64,000 nucleotides of DNA from Xiheicaenibacterium sp046351325 (GTDB taxonomy: Bacteria; Myxococcota_A; Polyangia; Polyangiales; Polyangiaceae): assembly GCA_046351325.1 (NCBI GenBank), contig JAXLYR010000016.1:127285-191284 (forward strand), read 5' to 3'. Position numbers and translations under genes: made by a program. The notes under the pieces were generated by a model. The model had not been told where the DNA came from. It searched no databases and saw nothing but the letters and a program-made list of their open reading frames with translations. Below, piece by piece: positions 36,999 to 45,292 of the stretch. Each line of letters starts with the position of its first letter. Within the stretch, counting starts at the first letter, position 1.

Positions 36999-37931
36999 TC
37001 AGACGAGACCGACGGCGGCGCGCGCCTCGTCGATGGGTCGCTCCATCAGCGGCCAGAAATCCCAGTCGATCCAGAGCTTCGTCGTGACGCGCGTGCCGCG
37101 CTCGTAGGCCCTCAAGAGCTTCTGGGGGTCGACGGCTCGCCGCGCAGGCGTCACGATCGGCGACAGCTTGAGCCCCACTTGGAACATCAGCGTCGTCCCG
37201 AAGACGAGGGGAAACGCACGCTGCCCGAGCATCCCAGCGTAGAAGGCCGCGACCTCGGACTCGCCGCTCGGATCGGTCAAATACCCCGTCAGCACGTGCG
37301 TCACGTCGTGATGCGCCGCGAACTCCGCGAGCCCTCCTCGCTCACCCGGGAAGGCGAAGCCCTCGCGGGTCATGTGCGCCCAGAAGGCTCGACCGAGCGT
37401 GCCCTCGGGCAAGAGACCGAGCCGCTTGAAGCGCCAGGCCACCTCGGGGTCCTCGTGTTTGCCACGGAAGCTCTGCAAGAGATCGTAGAGGCCCCGAGCG
37501 CCCCGCGTCCGCCACAGCTCCTTCACCGCGTCTTCCATCAGCGGCATGCGCCTCGCGACGTCGAGGCGCACGAGGTTGAGGTGGCCGCGCACGAGATGGT
37601 CAAGATCTTTGACGAACGCGTCGTCGACGCCGACCGCTGCGGCGTACCGCTTCACGATCGCGACCTCGCTCTCGGAGATGTCCCCGTCGATGATCGCCAT
37701 CAGCGTGAGCGCATGAATGACGTCCTCTTTGTGGGCGAAGCCGCGGAGCGCCTGACCGAACGCCTCGGGGGACGAGACCTCCACGCGTGCCGGATCGACG
37801 GCGTCCCCCAAGAGCTCTGCGACCGTCGCGAGCCCGGTGCGCTCGAGCTCGTCGAACTCCCCATTCGCCTCGGCGACTGCTCGCAAAGCCCCCAACACCG
37901 CCCGCTTCTCTTCGTTCGTGATCTCGATCAT
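36999..37931 (-). CDS. TerB-like domain fused to a Coq4-like domain
   Basis: 310 residues. Residues 5-125 resemble the TerB/TerB-like helical family (EEKRAVLGALRAVAEANGEFDELE, LMAIIDGDISESEVAIVKRY). Residues about 130-305 resemble Coq4, with the metal motif HDxxHx11E complete (His208, Asp209, His212, Glu224). Coq4 is required for quinone biosynthesis in eukaryotes, where it acts on ring substituents, and related proteins occur in bacteria. The fusion with TerB, a tellurite/stress-associated domain, is notable. It is a single gene convergent with the YegP/NuiA lipoprotein. Confidence 0.78.
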   Translation of the reverse strand: MIEITNEEKRAVLGALRAVAEANGEFDELERTGLATVAELLGDAVDPARVEVSSPEAFGQALRGFAHKEDVIHALTLMAIIDGDISESEVAIVKRYAAAVGVDDAFVKDLDHLVRGHLNLVRLDVARRMPLMEDAVKELWRTRGARGLYDLLQSFRGKHEDPEVAWRFKRLGLLPEGTLGRAFWAHMTREGFAFPGERGGLAEFAAHHDVTHVLTGYLTDPSGESEVAAFYAGMLGQRAFPLVFGTTLMFQVGLKLSPIVTPARRAVDPQKLLRAYERGTRVTTKLWIDWDFWPLMERPIDEARAAVGLV

Positions 37932-37977
37932 CTCGGCCTCCTGCCGAGTGCGAGAGCAACGTGCGTACCTATCCCGA

Positions 37978-39333
37978 TTACCCTAACCCGTATTTGCGTA
38001 GCTTCTCGTGCAGCGTCGCGCGCCCAATCCGGAGCGCGCGCGCGGCCTCGGTGCGGTTCTGCGAGGCCGCCGCCAGCGCCGCGACCAATAGGCCCCGCTC
38101 GTAGGCCTCGACCCGCCGCTTGAGCGGTTCGTTGTCGTCGTCCGCGGGCGCCGAGGTCCGCGGGCTGCCAAAGGGCAAATTGGAAAGGTCGAGTTCGCCC
38201 TCCGGCGAGAGCGCGACGAGGCTGTCGATCGCGTTCTCGAGCTCGCGCACATTGCCCGGCCAACCGTGCGCCTCGAGCGCGGCGAAGAGCGCAGGCGTCG
38301 GCGCGACGCGCGGCACGCCGAAGCGATCGGCCGCGCGGCGCAGGAACTCTCGCGCCAAGAGCGGAATATCGGCTCTGCGCTCGCGGAGCGGTGGGACCAC
38401 GAGCTCGACGACCTTCAATCGGTAATAGAGGTCCTCGCGGAAGCTCCCTTGTCGAACGAGCTCCGCGAGGTCGCGGTGGGTCGCGGCGATGACGCGGACA
38501 TCGACCTTCTCGACGCGGTCTTCACCGACGGGGCGGAGCTCCCCCTCCTGCAAGACGCGCAACAGCTTGGCCTGCACGTCGAGCGGCAACTCCCCGATTT
38601 CGTCGAGGAGCAACGTGCCTCCGTTCGCCTGGCGAAAGAGCCCGATCCGAGGAGCGTGCGCGCCGGTGAAGGCCCCCTTCGCGTGCCCGAAGAGCTCGGC
38701 CTCGGCGAGCTCGCGCGTGAGGGAGGCGCAGTTGAACCGAACAAAGGGTTTGTCCTTGCGCGAGGAGGCGCCCGCGATCGCCTCGGCGATGCGCTCTTTG
38801 CCAGTCCCGCTCTCGCCGTTCAGCAGGATGGTGATGTCGCGCGCCGCGACCCGCCGCACCAGCGTCGCGAGCCGCGCCATCGGCTCGGAGGCGAAGAGCA
38901 GGTCGCGAGAGAGCAGCAGCTCGCTCTCGAGCCGATCGTTCTTCTCGCGCAGCGCGACGGCCTCGACGACCTTGCGGACGATCGCCAGCACCTCGTCGTT
39001 GTCGAACGGCTTGCGGAAATAGTCGTACGCGCCGAGCTTGATGGCCTCGACCGCGTGTCGCTCGGAGCCGTGCGCCGTAATCAGCACGAAGCGGCTGCCC
39101 GCGACCTCGTCGAGGAGCCCCTCCGACGCGAGCGCGCGCAGGAGCTCGAGGCCGTCCAACTTCGGCATACGCAGGTCGGACAAGATCAGGTGCGGCCGCG
39201 CGCGCCTGACAAAATCCAGGGCCTCGGCGCCGTCACGGACTGCCTCGACCTCGAGCCCCTCGTCCTCGAGCAGGCCCGTGAGGGTGAAGCGCACGCCGTC
39301 GTCGTCGTCCGCGACCAAGGCCCTTACGGTCAT
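37978..39333 (-). CDS. NtrC-type sigma54-dependent response regulator
   Basis: 451 residues: receiver (phosphorylatable Asp53 in LILSDLRMP, Lys108 in FRKPF), AAA+ domain with Walker A GESGTGKE (173-180), intact GAFTGA (220-225), Walker B LLLDEIGELP and sensor region, and a C-terminal Fis-type helix-turn-helix (ASQNRTEAARALRIGRATLHEKLRKYGLG). It activates sigma54 promoters after phosphorylation by its partner. The ATG at 39333 overlaps the histidine kinase stop (ATGA), so the kinase gene comes first and both are translated together. Confidence 0.96.
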   Translation of the reverse strand: MTVRALVADDDDGVRFTLTGLLEDEGLEVEAVRDGAEALDFVRRARPHLILSDLRMPKLDGLELLRALASEGLLDEVAGSRFVLITAHGSERHAVEAIKLGAYDYFRKPFDNDEVLAIVRKVVEAVALREKNDRLESELLLSRDLLFASEPMARLATLVRRVAARDITILLNGESGTGKERIAEAIAGASSRKDKPFVRFNCASLTRELAEAELFGHAKGAFTGAHAPRIGLFRQANGGTLLLDEIGELPLDVQAKLLRVLQEGELRPVGEDRVEKVDVRVIAATHRDLAELVRQGSFREDLYYRLKVVELVVPPLRERRADIPLLAREFLRRAADRFGVPRVAPTPALFAALEAHGWPGNVRELENAIDSLVALSPEGELDLSNLPFGSPRTSAPADDDNEPLKRRVEAYERGLLVAALAAASQNRTEAARALRIGRATLHEKLRKYGLG

Positions 39334-40694
39334 GTCGGCACCTCTTCGGCACGAGCCTCGGGCGCCGCGGCCTCGGCGCCTATTGGCAATAGGAGCGCCG
39401 CGGTGCAGCCCCGCGCGGACGACGCGAGCACGAGGTCCCCACCGTGCTGCCGCGCGAGGGTGCGCGAGACGGTGAGCCCGATCCCCGAGCCGCCCGACTT
39501 GGTGGTAACGCCAGGCTCGAAGGCTCTGTCGGCGACGTCGGGGGACAAGCCAGGACCGCCGTCCACGACGCGGACCGTCGCGCACTCGGCGCTCCCGAGC
39601 CGGTCCCGCTCGACGGCGAGCTCGATGCGCTCGCCGCGCGGCGTTGCTTCTACGGCGTTCAAGACAAGATTCAGCATGATCTGCTTGATTTTGCGCGCGT
39701 CGCAGCGAACCGACAGGGCCTCGCCGGGGCGCAGCTCGAGCTCGACGCCGCGCTCTCGCGCGACGGCCTCGTGCAGCGCGACGACCTCGGCGGCGAGCGC
39801 TCGCAGATCGACCGCGCTCAGCGACAGCGGCGAGAGCGGCCGCGAGAAATTGAGGAACTCCTCGACGATGCCCTCGATGCGATCGACCTCGCGACGCAAT
39901 ATGCCCATTCGCTCCCGCGGCTTGTCCCCCAATTCCCGATCGACGTCGCGCGCGACGAGCCCGGCCAGGCCCTTGACGCTCGCGAGCGGGTTCTTGAGCT
40001 CGTGCGCGATCTCGGCCGCGAGCGCGATGAGCTGGCGATTGTCCTCCACGTGCTTTTCGAGGACCTCTTCGCGCGCGTCGACGGCGCGCGCGACCATCTG
40101 ATCGAAGGACGCGCGCACCCAGCGCCCGACCTTGAACGCGAGGAGCGGCCCGACCGAGAGCACGAGCCCTCGCGTGAGGACGAGCGCGCGCGAGCCGACG
40201 TGCGCGCCCCCGCCGAAGAGCTCCGGGACGAGGGCGTCGGAGACCCGCGCGCCCTGCAGCACCGTGCAACCGACGGTCGCCGCGCACTGCACGAGGACGA
40301 TCCCGCGGCCGAGGCGCTCGTCGACGAGCATCGCCGAGACGAACGCGAGGGGCAGCGTCCCCACCGCTACGGGGCTGTCGACTCCGCCGGTCGCCAGGGT
40401 CGCGACGAGGTGGAGCGCGGCCATGATCGTGAGGTTGAGCTGAAACACGGAGCGGCTGCGAGCTCGGCTCGGGCCCTTCAGCTGCTCGCGGGCGATGAGG
40501 ACGAGCATGCCCGCCACCGCCGCGCCGAGCAGGACCTTGCGGGCCGGGCTCGCGTCCGTGACGACGATGGCGGCGAGGAGGACGAGCGGCAGCACCGCGA
40601 GCCCCTGCCGCAGACGAAAGAACTCTCGAGTGAAGGTGTCGAGCTCGGGCTCGCTCCTCGGCTCGACGGGTCTTCGATGCTGGAGCGCGCCCAT
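39330..40694 (-). CDS. Membrane sensor histidine kinase (partner of the NtrC-type regulator)
   Basis: 454 residues from the ATG at 40694. About five or six hydrophobic segments occupy residues 33-190. The dimerisation/phosphoacceptor region carries His231 in EIAHELKNPLASVKG. The ATPase lobe has the N box (NLVLNAVEATP), G1 (VVDGGPGLSPDV), F box (AFEPGVTTKSGGSGIGL) and G2. The membrane region has only short loops, so it may sense a membrane signal rather than a periplasmic ligand. It overlaps the regulator by four bases. Confidence 0.95.
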   Translation of the reverse strand: MGALQHRRPVEPRSEPELDTFTREFFRLRQGLAVLPLVLLAAIVVTDASPARKVLLGAAVAGMLVLIAREQLKGPSRARSRSVFQLNLTIMAALHLVATLATGGVDSPVAVGTLPLAFVSAMLVDERLGRGIVLVQCAATVGCTVLQGARVSDALVPELFGGGAHVGSRALVLTRGLVLSVGPLLAFKVGRWVRASFDQMVARAVDAREEVLEKHVEDNRQLIALAAEIAHELKNPLASVKGLAGLVARDVDRELGDKPRERMGILRREVDRIEGIVEEFLNFSRPLSPLSLSAVDLRALAAEVVALHEAVARERGVELELRPGEALSVRCDARKIKQIMLNLVLNAVEATPRGERIELAVERDRLGSAECATVRVVDGGPGLSPDVADRAFEPGVTTKSGGSGIGLTVSRTLARQHGGDLVLASSARGCTAALLLPIGAEAAAPEARAEEVPT

Positions 40695-40812
40695 CGAATA
40701 CGAGTGGAGCAAGACACGGGCCCGCTGTCTCTCTCCCGCGCACCACGCTCGGGCTCCCGCCGTGTCCGGAAGTCCAGACACCAGCGTTCGAACTCCCGAA
40801 CAGCGCCGGCCG

Positions 40813-41778
40813 CTATTGGCTTGTCGTGAGGACTCGCCCGATCACGCCGATCACCCTCTCTCGAAACCACCGGTGCGCCGCGTCCGCGTGGGTGCGCTCG
40901 TGCCACAGCGCGACGACGGGGAGCGGCGGCACGCTCACGGGCGGCTCCGAGAGCACGAGCCCGAGCTGTCGAGCGAGGTCTCGCACGAGCTCTCGCGGGG
41001 TCGTAAAGAAGCAGTCCGTGTCCGCGACCACGTGTGGCGCGAGGAGGAAGCTCTCGACGACGACGCCGATCCTGCGGCGATGCCCACCTCGCGTGACGAC
41101 GCGCTCGAGGTGACCGACGCCCTCGCGGGTGCGGACCTGGATATGGGGATAAGCGAGCCAGCTCTCGACGGAGAGCGGCGCTCGACCCTTCAACGCGGGG
41201 TGCCCACGGCGCGCGAGCACGACGTGGTGGAGCGCGCCGAGGCGCTTGTGCCGCAAGCTCGTGTCGACCGCCGCGGACGCCGGCGCGAGCGCGAGATCGA
41301 CCGAGCCGTCCGCGAGGCGCCGCTGCAGATCGGGCCCGGGCGGCGAAGAGAGCTCGAGCACGACGCTCGGAGCCTCGGCGTGGATGGCGCGCACGAGCTC
41401 GGGCAAGAAGGCCGCGATGAGATCCGGCGCCCCGATGACGAAGGAGCGCGTCGCGGTCCGAGGCTCGAACGCGGTGCTGTCGAAGACGGCGCGCACCGCC
41501 CGCAGAGCCGAGGAGAGCTCGGGACCGAGCGCCTCGGCGCGCGGGGTGAGCACCATCGCGCGCCCCTCGCGCACGAGCAGCGGATCGTGGAAGACGTCGC
41601 GCAGGCGTGAGAGCGCGTGGCTCAGGGTCGACTGCGTCACGCCGAGGCGGCGCGCGGCGCGCGTGACGTTGCGCTCGGCCAAGAGGACCTCGAGCGTCAC
41701 GAGGAGATTCAGGTCCAGGCCGCGCAGATCTCCACCTGCGCCGACGCTGGAGAAGCGAGGAGCTCGCTCTAGAACCAT
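40813..41778 (-). CDS. LysR-family transcriptional regulator
   Basis: 321 residues from the ATG at 41778; a GTG two codons earlier is possible. The N-terminal winged helix-turn-helix is NLLVTLEVLLAERNVTRAARRLGVTQSTLSHALSRLRDVFHDPLLVREG. A substrate-binding domain with FVIGAPDLIAAFLPELV follows (NodD/NahR-like branch). It is divergent from the NAD-epimerase gene across 85 bases that hold a dyad (41788-41807), so it probably regulates that gene in response to an unknown metabolite. Confidence 0.95.
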   Translation of the reverse strand: MVLERAPRFSSVGAGGDLRGLDLNLLVTLEVLLAERNVTRAARRLGVTQSTLSHALSRLRDVFHDPLLVREGRAMVLTPRAEALGPELSSALRAVRAVFDSTAFEPRTATRSFVIGAPDLIAAFLPELVRAIHAEAPSVVLELSSPPGPDLQRRLADGSVDLALAPASAAVDTSLRHKRLGALHHVVLARRGHPALKGRAPLSVESWLAYPHIQVRTREGVGHLERVVTRGGHRRRIGVVVESFLLAPHVVADTDCFFTTPRELVRDLARQLGLVLSEPPVSVPPLPVVALWHERTHADAAHRWFRERVIGVIGRVLTTSQ

Positions 41779-41787
41779 GGCCACTAT

Positions 41788-41807
41788 CGATGATTACTAT
41801 GGCATCG
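41788..41807. promoter_or_regulatory. Candidate LysR operator (dyad CGATG-N10-CATCG)
   Basis: A perfect five-base dyad, CGATG and CATCG, separated by 10 bases lies between the divergent LysR (start 41778) and epimerase (start 41864) genes. Its place in the shared promoter region fits a LysR-type binding site. Confidence 0.4.
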
Positions 41808-41863
41808 TTCGAATTGCGCCATACCTCGAACATCACCAACATCTCGGGCGGAGGTCGTCAGCC

Positions 41864-42892
41864 ATGCGCGTCTTCGTCACGGGTGGGTCGGGTTTCGTCG
41901 GGGGTCACTTCATCCAGGTCGCGCGCGCGGCCGGACACGAGGTCCACGCGATGGCGCGCTCGAGCGAGAGCGCACGCCGCGTGCGGGCCTTCGGCGCGAC
42001 CCCGGTCGACTGCTCGCTCGACGACGTCGGCCCCGCGCACCTCGCGGGGGTCGACGCTGTCGTCCACGCCGCCGCGCACGTCGCGGAGTGGGGCACGCGC
42101 GACGAGTTCTGGGCGGGCAACGTCACGGGCACGACGCGCATGCTCGAGGCTGCGCGCGCAGCAGGCGTTCGCCGCTTCGTCCATGTCGGGACCGAGGCCG
42201 CGGTGTTCTCGGGCTCGGACCTCGTCGACATCGACGAGGCGCACCCCTACCCCGCGCGGCATCGCTACCTCTACTCCGAGACGAAGGCAGACGCCGAGCG
42301 CCGCGTGCTCGCTGCCGCGAGCGCGTCGTTCGAGACCCTCTCGATCCGGCCGCGGCTCGTGTGGGGCCCGCGAGACGCGACGGTGCTGCCAGTCATCGTG
42401 CGCATGGCGCGCGAGGGTCGCTTCGCGTGGATCGGTGGCGGCGCAAAGAAGACGAGCGCGACGCACGTGAGGAACCTCGCTCACGCGCTCGTGCTCGCGC
42501 TCGATCACGGTCGATCGGGGCAGGCCTACTTCGTCGCGGACAGCGAGGTCCAGACGATCCGCGAGCTCATGACGGCGCTCGCGCGCACCCAAGGGGTCGA
42601 GCTGCCCTCACGCAGCTTGCCCACGAGCGTCGCGCGCGGCCTCGCTCGCGTCGTCGAGGGGGCCTATCGCCTCGCGCGTAAGAAGTCGACTCCGCCGCTC
42701 ACGCGCTTCGCGATCGACATGATGTCGAGCGAGATCACCGTGAACACCAAGAAGGCCGCGCGCGAGCTCGGTTATCGACCCGTGGTTTCGCTCGAAGAAG
42801 GGCTGCTCGAGCTCGCGCGAGAGCGCGATCAGTCGCAGCCCTCACCGCAGGTGATGATGAAGGAGAGGGTCGAGCCGACCATGTCCTCGTAG
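41864..42892 (+). CDS. NAD-dependent epimerase/dehydratase (3-beta-HSD-like extended SDR)
   Basis: 342 residues from the ATG at 41864. The Rossmann motif is GGSGFVGG (7-14), with VVHAAAHVAEWG, the active-site motif YSETK and the downstream RPRLVWGPRD. This layout fits the 3-beta-hydroxysteroid dehydrogenase/dihydroflavonol reductase-like extended SDRs. The substrate is unknown. Its last 64 bases overlap the end of the convergent TonB-C lipoprotein gene. The divergent LysR gene is the likely regulator. Confidence 0.9.
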   Translation: MRVFVTGGSGFVGGHFIQVARAAGHEVHAMARSSESARRVRAFGATPVDCSLDDVGPAHLAGVDAVVHAAAHVAEWGTRDEFWAGNVTGTTRMLEAARAAGVRRFVHVGTEAAVFSGSDLVDIDEAHPYPARHRYLYSETKADAERRVLAAASASFETLSIRPRLVWGPRDATVLPVIVRMAREGRFAWIGGGAKKTSATHVRNLAHALVLALDHGRSGQAYFVADSEVQTIRELMTALARTQGVELPSRSLPTSVARGLARVVEGAYRLARKKSTPPLTRFAIDMMSSEITVNTKKAARELGYRPVVSLEEGLLELARERDQSQPSPQVMMKERVEPTMSS

Positions 42893-43419
42893 CCCTCGGG
42901 GGCGGGTGGGATCGAGCTCCCCACCTTCTTCACCATCGAGTCTCGCACCGCCTGATCGAAGCTCGTGTTGCCGCTCGGCGCGACCACGACCGAGAGCACC
43001 TTGCCCGTGGCGTCGAGCGACACCGTGACGGGGGCCTTCAGCTTCTTCTTGTCTTCGGGCGCGAGGCCGAGCCCCTTCAAATTGAGATCGCGACGGAAGA
43101 ACGCGATGAGCCGCGCCCTGTATTGCGTGAGGAGCGCCGCGCCCTCGGGGTCGATCGTGGGCTCCGGACCGAGGTAAGGCGGCGCGCTCGTGGACGCGCT
43201 GACCTCCGCGTCCGGCTCGTCCCAGGCCTCGGCGACGATCGCCTGCTTGCCGGAGGGTGTGGCGCTGGCCGACGAGGTCGCGGTCGCAACTGCGGTCGCC
43301 GTCGCGGTCGCTACGTCCGCTCGCGGGCTCGCGTCGCGTGGACTCGGGGTGCACGCAGAGAGCGAGAGCGCGGCGCCCACCACCCACGAAGCCCCATATC
43401 CAGCCCGCGGCGCTTTCAT
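42829..43419 (-). CDS. TonB C-terminal-domain lipoprotein
   Basis: 196 residues from the ATG at 43419. The lipobox is LSAC. An Ala/Thr/Ser-rich linker leads to a TonB/TolA-like C-terminal domain (KAPVTVSLDATGKVLSVVVAPSGNTSFDQAVRDSMVKKV). Unlike true TonB it has a lipid anchor instead of a membrane helix, so it is probably not an energy coupler but an outer- or inner-membrane-attached protein of similar fold. The C-terminus ends in CGEGCD, a possible disulfide. It overlaps the epimerase gene tail to tail. Confidence 0.82.
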   Translation of the reverse strand: MKAPRAGYGASWVVGAALSLSACTPSPRDASPRADVATATATAVATATSSASATPSGKQAIVAEAWDEPDAEVSASTSAPPYLGPEPTIDPEGAALLTQYRARLIAFFRRDLNLKGLGLAPEDKKKLKAPVTVSLDATGKVLSVVVAPSGNTSFDQAVRDSMVKKVGSSIPPAPEGYEDMVGSTLSFIITCGEGCD

Positions 43420-43477
43420 GGTGGCTCGGACCCTAGCACTGCGAGCGGAGAATTCGCGCCGCGAATACGATGGTGTG

Positions 43478-45205
43478 ATGCGAGCTCGATGGCTTGTCGT
43501 GATGGTCTCGGGCGTCGCGCTCTCGCTCTCCTCCCCGAGCGCCGCGATCAATGGTCCGAGCCCGGCGACCGCGCCGCCCGCAGCAATCTGGGGCGAGCTC
43601 ACGCCGATCGAGAGCGCAGGTCCAGCAGCCGAGCGCGATCAGACGAGCTTCAACGAGTTCATGCAGAACTACGCGAACACGCGCCTCTTCGAGGACATGA
43701 CCCGAACGGGGAGCCGCGTCGTCACCGCGGACAACTTCGGACTCTCCGTGTGGGACGCGACGCCGGGCGCGGCGCCCGTGAGCGCGGGCAACATCGACTA
43801 TTTCGACTTCCCGTTTCGCGCGTCCGGGGAGGCCGCGAAGGAACCCGTCCAGGGCGTCGCTGTCGCTGACTCACCTGTAAGCATCGCCGCGCTCGCTTGC
43901 TCGGGCGAGATGGGCCTCGTACTCGTCGACGTCGCCGGTGCGCCGTTCGTCCGCTACCAGGACGGCGGCTCGGGCGGCCCTTCCGGCAGCGAGGTCACCG
44001 TCGCCACGTTCGCTGGCGCCCCCCTCGCGCTCTTCAGCACCTCGAACAATCTGCGCGTCTACGACCTCTCGGCGGCGACCGCCGCGATCGGCTATTCGGA
44101 GCTCGCGCCTGATCCGAACTCGGCTTATCCCGATATCTACCGGGGCTCGATCGATCTCGGCGTCGGGTTCAACGCCGTGAGGGCGATGGATGATTGGGTG
44201 ATAGCGGCGCACCCGACGCGCGCGACCCTCTATCTAATGACGGCGCCGACCACGCTCGAGCCGGTCGCGACGCTGGACGGCGCCTCGTTCGCTGCGATCG
44301 ATCTCGTGCGGCACCGCGGCTCGGTCTTCGCCGCAGCCATGACCCAAGGGCTCGCCCCGCACCTGCTCGTCTACCGGTTGGACGACGTGCTCGCCGGCGC
44401 GACGACGACCTGGCCTACGCCGGAGTCCGACACCGCGCTCGGCTTCCTCGCGAGCAACCCGCAGACGGGGGGTCTCAACCTGCTCACGGCCGACGGGATC
44501 CCTGCGGTCTACGTCGCGAGCGGGCGCGAGCCACCTCATATCTTGGACAGTGTGCAAGCCCCCGAGGACGCGCTCTTCGATCTGAGAGACCCGTCGGCCC
44601 CGCGCAGGGTCGCGCCGTCGGCGCCCCCCGAGACTTCGTATCTCGGGTGGGTCGGTCAATACGGCTGGGTGCGCCCGCGCGCCGCCGCCTTCATCGGTAG
44701 GACGCTCCATCGTGCCGCGGGTGGTGTCTACGACGCCCACGCGTGGACCCCACCCGACGAGCCGCCCGTCATCACGAGCGACGCGCCGACGACCTGCGCG
44801 TCCGGGGCTGACTATTCCTATATCGTGGAGGCCCACGATCCCGAGGGGGCGCGCCTCGACTACAGCCTCGATGACGGCCCGCCCGGGATGACGATATCCC
44901 CGAATGGGGTAGTGTCTTGGTCGTGCAGCGCGCCCGGCGCGAGCGCCGTTTCAATATCGGTGTTCGACGGGACGCTGACGACCTCGCAGAGCTGGGAGCT
45001 TACAACCTTGTCCAGCGGCGACGGCGGAGCCGGCGCCGGAGCCGGAGCCAGCGGCGGCGGGGGCGCTTCGGGCGGAGGTGGAGCCGGCGGGACCGACGGC
45101 GACTCGGACGGCTGCTCGTGCGGCGTCGCGCTCGGGAGAGAGAGCGGCGCGCGCGCGGCGGCCTTGCTCCTCTTGTCGCTCTTCTTCGTGCGACGGCGAC
45201 GGTGA
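43478..45205 (+). CDS. Secreted LVIVD-like surface protein with MYXO-CTERM anchor
   Basis: 575 residues. An N-terminal signal peptide (VVMVSGVALSLSSPSAA) is followed by a beta-propeller-like region (repeats resembling LVIVD), then a cadherin/putative-Ig domain (PPVITSDAPTTCASGADYSYIVEAHDPEG). A Gly/Ala/Ser-rich linker leads to the tail: a DGCSCGVA motif, a hydrophobic helix (AAALLLLSLFFV) and a terminal Arg cluster, the MYXO-CTERM sorting signal. In Myxococcus such tails are processed and the protein is displayed on the cell surface. Ligand unknown. Confidence 0.9.
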   Translation: MRARWLVVMVSGVALSLSSPSAAINGPSPATAPPAAIWGELTPIESAGPAAERDQTSFNEFMQNYANTRLFEDMTRTGSRVVTADNFGLSVWDATPGAAPVSAGNIDYFDFPFRASGEAAKEPVQGVAVADSPVSIAALACSGEMGLVLVDVAGAPFVRYQDGGSGGPSGSEVTVATFAGAPLALFSTSNNLRVYDLSAATAAIGYSELAPDPNSAYPDIYRGSIDLGVGFNAVRAMDDWVIAAHPTRATLYLMTAPTTLEPVATLDGASFAAIDLVRHRGSVFAAAMTQGLAPHLLVYRLDDVLAGATTTWPTPESDTALGFLASNPQTGGLNLLTADGIPAVYVASGREPPHILDSVQAPEDALFDLRDPSAPRRVAPSAPPETSYLGWVGQYGWVRPRAAAFIGRTLHRAAGGVYDAHAWTPPDEPPVITSDAPTTCASGADYSYIVEAHDPEGARLDYSLDDGPPGMTISPNGVVSWSCSAPGASAVSISVFDGTLTTSQSWELTTLSSGDGGAGAGAGASGGGGASGGGGAGGTDGDSDGCSCGVALGRESGARAAALLLLSLFFVRRRR

Positions 45206-45219
45206 GCCGCAGCTAGTCC

Positions 45220-45240
45220 CGTGGAAACGAAGTTTCCACG
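45220..45240. promoter_or_regulatory. Hairpin with GAA loop upstream of the PilB-like gene
   Basis: Perfect nine-base inverted repeat (CGTGGAAAC and GTTTCCACG) with a three-base GAA loop, between the MYXO-CTERM gene and the ATPase gene. No T-tract follows, so it is a weak candidate for a terminator and could instead be a protein-binding site. Confidence 0.5.
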
Positions 45241-45292
45241 CAAGAGAAATGGGGCCCGCGGAACAAAAGCGACTAGCTAGCATCGCGGCAAC

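Noticed and set aside
40478..41842. Minus-strand frame overlapping LysR and the histidine kinase N-terminus
   Set aside because: Arg/Ala-rich out-of-frame shadow of two recognised genes.
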